A stretch of DNA of 64,000 nt, from assembly GCA_964036295.1 (NCBI GenBank), contig OZ038467.1:1183501-1247500 (forward strand). The letters are read 5' to 3'. Made by a program: the position numbers and the translations under genes. Source of the DNA: Plumapathes pennacea. Lineage: Eukaryota > Cnidaria > Anthozoa > Antipatharia > Myriopathidae. This document shows, in pieces, positions 59,949-64,000 of the stretch; within the stretch, counting starts at the first letter, position 1; each line of letters begins with the position of its first letter. Under the pieces are notes generated by a model. It did not search any database. It saw nothing but the letters and a program-made list of their open reading frames with translations, and was not told the DNA's origin.

Positions 59949-62900
59949 TTGGCCAAAATCGGCAAAAAAACCCTGGGCTATAGCCTTAGTATTTTGTCAA
60001 AATCCGGTCATTTTTCGACCATCTCAGAATCGCATGAAACTTTCAGGAAATGTTCCTGGGACTATACCGACGGATTTTGCATAGTTTTTGTAAACTTTAA
60101 ACGCACGCGTCGTGAGAAATTAGAGCAAATCATCGACTAATTAAAACATCACACCTTTCAAAGTTTTAGGCGGTTTTGCTGTTATATCTCGCCAACGGAT
60201 GAAGATAAATAAAGCAAATGTATTATAGAAAGTCTTTTTATAGTCCCAAGAAGGTTTCCTAAAAGTTTCAAGGGTTTTCAATTTTTGGCCAAAATCGGCA
60301 AAAAACCCTGCGCTATAGCCTTAGTATTTTGTCAAAATCCGGTCATTTTTCGACCATCTCAGAATCGCATGAAACTTTCAGGAAATGTTCCTGGGACTAT
60401 GCCGACGGATTTTGCATAGTTTTTGTAAACTTTAAGCGCACGCGTCGTGAGAAATTAGAGCAAATCATCGACTAGTTAAAACATCACACCTTTCAAAGTT
60501 TTAGGCGGTTTTCCCGATATAACTCGCCAAAGGATGAAGATAAATAAAGCAAATGTATTATAGAAAGTCTTCTTATAGTCCCAGGAAGGTTTCCTAAAAG
60601 TATCAAGGGTTTTCAATTTTTGGCCAAAATCGGCAAAAAACCCTGGCCTATAGCCTTAGTATTTTGTCAAAATCCGGTCATTTTTCGACCATCTCAGAAT
60701 CGCATGAAACTTTCAGGAAATGTTCCTGGGACTATGCCGACGGATTTTGCATAGTTTTTGTAAACTTTAAGCGCACGCGTCGTGAGAAATTAGAGCAAAT
60801 CATCGACTAATTAAAACATCACACCTTTCAAAGTTTTAGGCGGTTTTCCCGATATAACTCGCCAAAGGATGAAGATAAATAAAGCAAATGTATTATAGAA
60901 AGTCTTCTTATAGTCCCAGGAAGGTTTCCTAAAAGTTTCAAGGGTTTTCAATTTTTGGCCAAAATCGGCAAAAAAACCCTGAGCTATAGCCTTAGTATTT
61001 TGTCAAAATCCGGACATTTTTCGATCATCTCAGAATCGCATGAAACTTTCAGGAAATGTTCCTGGGACTATGCCGACGGATTTTGCATAGTTTTTGTAAA
61101 CTTTAAGCGCACGCGTCGTGAGAAATTAGAGCAAATCATCGACTAATTAAAACATCACACCTTTCAAAGTTTTAGGCGGTTTTGCTGTTATATCTCGCCA
61201 ACGGATGAAGATAAATAAAGCAAATGTATTATAGAAAGTCTTCTTATAGTCCCAGGAAGGTTTCCTAAAAGTTTCAAGGATTTTCAATTTTTGGCCAAAA
61301 TCGGCAAAAAACCCTGGGCTATAGCCTTAGTATTTTGTCAAAATCCGGTCATTTTTCGATCATCTCAGAATCGCATGAAACTTTCAGGAAATGTTCCTGG
61401 GACTATGCCGACGGATTTTGCATAGTTTTTGTAAACTTCAAACGCACGCGTCGTGAGAAATTAGAGCAAATCATCGACTAATTAAAACAGCACACCTTTC
61501 AAAGTTTTAAGCGGTTTTGCTGTTATATCTCGCCAACGGATGAAGATAAATAAAGCAAATGTATTATAGAAAGTCTTCTTATAGTCCCAGGAAGGTTTCC
61601 TAAAAGTTTCAAGGGTTTTCAATTTTTGGCCAAAATCGGCAAAAAAACCCTGGGCTATAGCCTTAGTATTTTGTCAAAATCCGGTCATTTTTCGACCATC
61701 TCAGAATCGCATGAAACTTTCAGGAAATGTTCCTGGGACTATACCGACGGATTTTGCATAGTTTTTGTAAACTTTAAACGCACGCGTCGTGAGAAATTAG
61801 AGCAAATCATCGACTAATTAAAACATCACACCTTTCAAAGTTTTAGGCGGTTTTGCTGTTATATCTCGCCAACGGATGAAGATAAATAAAGCAAATGTAT
61901 TATAGAAAGTCTTTTTATAGTCCCAAGAAGGTTTCCTAAAAGTTTCAAGGGTTTTCAATTTTTGGCCAAAATCGGCAAAAAACCCTGCGCTATAGCCTTA
62001 GTATTTTGTCAAAATCCGGTCATTTTTCGACCATCTCAGAATCGCATGAAACTTTCAGGAAATGTTCCTGGGACTATGCCGACGGATTTTGCATAGTTTT
62101 TGTAAACTTTAAGCGCACGCGTCGTGAGAAATTAGAGCAAATCATCGACTAGTTAAAACATCACACCTTTCAAAGTTTTAGGCGGTTTTCCCGATATAAC
62201 TCGCCAAAGGATGAAGATAAATAAAGCAAATGTATTATAGAAAGTCTTCTTATAGTCCCAGGAAGGTTTCCTAAAAGTATCAAGGGTTTTCAATTTTTGG
62301 CCAAAATCGGCAAAAAACCCTGGTTTATAGCCTTAGTATTTTGTCAAAATCCGGTCATTTTTCGACCATCTCAGAATCGCATGAAACTTTCAGGAAATGT
62401 TCCTGGGACTATGCCGACGGATTTTGCATAGTTTTTGTAAACTTTAAGCGCACGCGTCGTGAGAAATTAGAGCAAATCATCGACTAATTAAAACATCACA
62501 CCTTTCAAAGTTTTAGGCGGTTTTCCCGATATAACTCGCCAAAGGATGAAGATAAATAAAGCAAATGTATTATAGAAAGTCTTCTTATAGTCCCAGGAAG
62601 GTTTCCTAAAAGTTTCAAGGGTTTTCAATTTTTGGCCAAAATCGGCAAAAAAACCCTGAGCTATAGCCTTAGTATTTTGTCAAAATCCGGACATTTTTCG
62701 ATCATCTCAGAATCGCATGAAACTTTCAGGAAATGTTCCTGGGACTATGCCGACGGATTTTGCATAGTTTTTGTAAACTTTAAGCGCACGCGTCGTGAGA
62801 AATTAGAGCAAATCATCGACTAATTAAAACATCACACCTTTCAAAGTTTTAGGCGGTTTTGCTGTTATATCTCGCCAACGGATGAAGATAAATAAAGCAA

Positions 62901-64000
62901 ATGTATTATAGAAAGTCTTCTTATAGTCCCAGGAAGGTTTCCTAAAAGTTTCAAGGATTTTCAATTTTTGGCCAAAATCGGCAAAAAACCCTGGGCTATA
63001 GCCTTAGTATTTTGTCAAAATCCGGTCATTTTTCGATCATCTCAGAATCGCATGAAACTTTCAGGAAATGTTCCTGGGACTATGCCGACGGATTTTGCAT
63101 AGTTTTTGTAAACTTCAAACGCACGCGTCGTGAGAAATTAGAGCAAATCATCGACTAATTAAAACAGCACACCTTTCAAAGTTTTAAGCGGTTTTGCTGT
63201 TATATCTCGCCAACGGATGAAGATAAATAAAGCAAATGTATTATAGAAAGTCTTCTTATAGTCCCAGGAAGGTTTCCTAAAAGTTTCAAGGGTTTTCAAT
63301 TTTTGGCCAAAATCGGCAAAAAAACCCTGGGCTATAGCCTTAGTATTTTGTCAAAATCCGGTCATTTTTCGACCATCTCAGAATCGCATGAAACTTTCAG
63401 GAAATGTTCCTGGGACTATACCGACGGATTTTGCATAGTTTTTGTAAACTTTAAACGCACGCGTCGTGAGAAATTAGAGCAAATCATCGACTAATTAAAA
63501 CATCACACCTTTCAAAGTTTTAGGCGGTTTTGCTGTTATATCTCGCCAACGGATGAAGATAAATAAAGCAAATGTATTATAGAAAGTCTTTTTATAGTCC
63601 CAAGAAGGTTTCCTAAAAGTTTCAAGGGTTTTCAATTTTTGGCCAAAATCGGCAAAAAACCCTGCGCTATAGCCTTAGTATTTTGTCAAAATCCGGTCAT
63701 TTTTCGACCATCTCAGAATCGCATGAAACTTTCAGGAAATGTTCCTGGGACTATGCCGACGGATTTTGCATAGTTTTTGTAAACTTTAAGCGCACGCGTC
63801 GTGAGAAATTAGAGCAAATCATCGACTAGTTAAAACATCACACCTTTCAAAGTTTTAGGCGGTTTTCCCGATATAACTCGCCAAAGGATGAAGATAAATA
63901 AAGCAAATGTATTATAGAAAGTCTTCTTATAGTCCCAGGAAGGTTTCCTAAAAGTATCAAGGGTTTTCAATTTTTGGCCAAAATCGGCAAAAAACCCTGG
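59949..64000. repeat. Higher-order repeat, regular block
   Basis: Units start at 59949, 61626 and 63303, exactly 1677 bp apart, each with m1-m5 in the same order; the last is cut by the window edge. Units differ at only a few positions, for example CCCTGGCCTATAG against CCCTGGTTTATAG in m3. Confidence 0.88.

Larger units (their letters stand above)
52449..64000. repeat. Satellite array, ~335-bp monomer, continuing past the window
   Basis: About 34 head-to-tail monomers. Landmarks recur every 335-336 bp: ATATCTCGCCAACGGATGAAG or ATAACTCGCC, GATAAATAAAGCAAATGTAT, GGCTATAGCCTTAGTATTTT and GCATGAAACTTTCAGGAAAT. The first three units (52449 to ~53460) are clearly diverged and of different length (about 358, 359 and 297 bp), the pattern expected at the ageing edge of an array. 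From about 53460 monomers are highly similar. Two junction classes alternate: GCTGTTATATCTCGCC and (C/T)CCGATATAACTCGCC. Each monomer contains a 63-codon open stretch that begins on TTG, not ATG, so it is not treated as a gene. Confidence 0.95.

Noticed and set aside
53909-63494. Repeated 63-codon open frames in the satellite
   Set aside because: They start on TTG, exist only because monomers are near-identical, and appear once per suitable monomer; most monomers break the frame. No coding evidence.
52449-64000. CRISPR-like or CENP-B-box reading of the tandem repeats
   Set aside because: Units are contiguous without unique spacers and the DNA is eukaryotic. No match to the CENP-B box consensus was seen by eye in the monomer.

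Overview
This is eukaryotic, intron-rich, AT-leaning DNA. The content best fits an animal, probably an anthozoan cnidarian such as a coral or sea anemone; that is inferred from the gene families, compact phased introns, abundant short inverted-repeat transposons and a TTAGGG-type telomere-like tract, with no species-diagnostic marker seen.

Left part (1-10.9 kb): the 3' end of a very long coiled-coil protein gene on the + strand (one open exon of about 4.3 kb, running off the left edge), convergent with a three-exon gene on the - strand for a triple-SH3 protein resembling Dlish. About 2.4 kb of sequence without recognisable genes follows.

Middle part (10.9-52.0 kb): a head-to-tail tandem array of five organic anion transporter genes (OATP/SLCO, subfamily-4-like), all on + and all with the same nine-exon structure, with seven of the eight junction phases kept by exons of identical length. 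Copies 2-5 (16.5-30.0, 32.1-39.1, 40.1-46.3 and 47.7-52.0 kb) read open through all nine exons (about 619, 618, 626 and 615 residues). Copy 1 (11.0-15.1 kb) is broken in exon 4 by an in-frame TAG and a 5-base deletion. A decayed 3' fragment of a further copy (exon 7 plus a truncated exon 8) sits between copies 3 and 4, fused to copy 4's promoter. The genes carry the OATP signature (D-x-R-W-V-G-A-W-W) and the Cys-rich Kazal-like extracellular loop. They would move amphipathic organic anions across the plasma membrane; no substrate can be read from the sequence.

The introns and spacers have collected DNA transposons. Intron 1 of copy 2 holds a nested set: a mariner/pogo-like element containing a 3.5-kb MULE-like element with 321-bp terminal inverted repeats and a perfect 9-bp target duplication, which in turn holds a MITE and a 58-bp-arm palindrome. 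The paralogous introns give the empty sites, so several insertions can be delimited nearly to the base.

Right part (52.4-64 kb): a satellite array with a monomer of about 335-336 bp, diverged at its left edge and homogenised rightwards into a five-monomer, 1677-bp higher-order repeat that runs off the window. The OATP array therefore directly borders a large satellite block.
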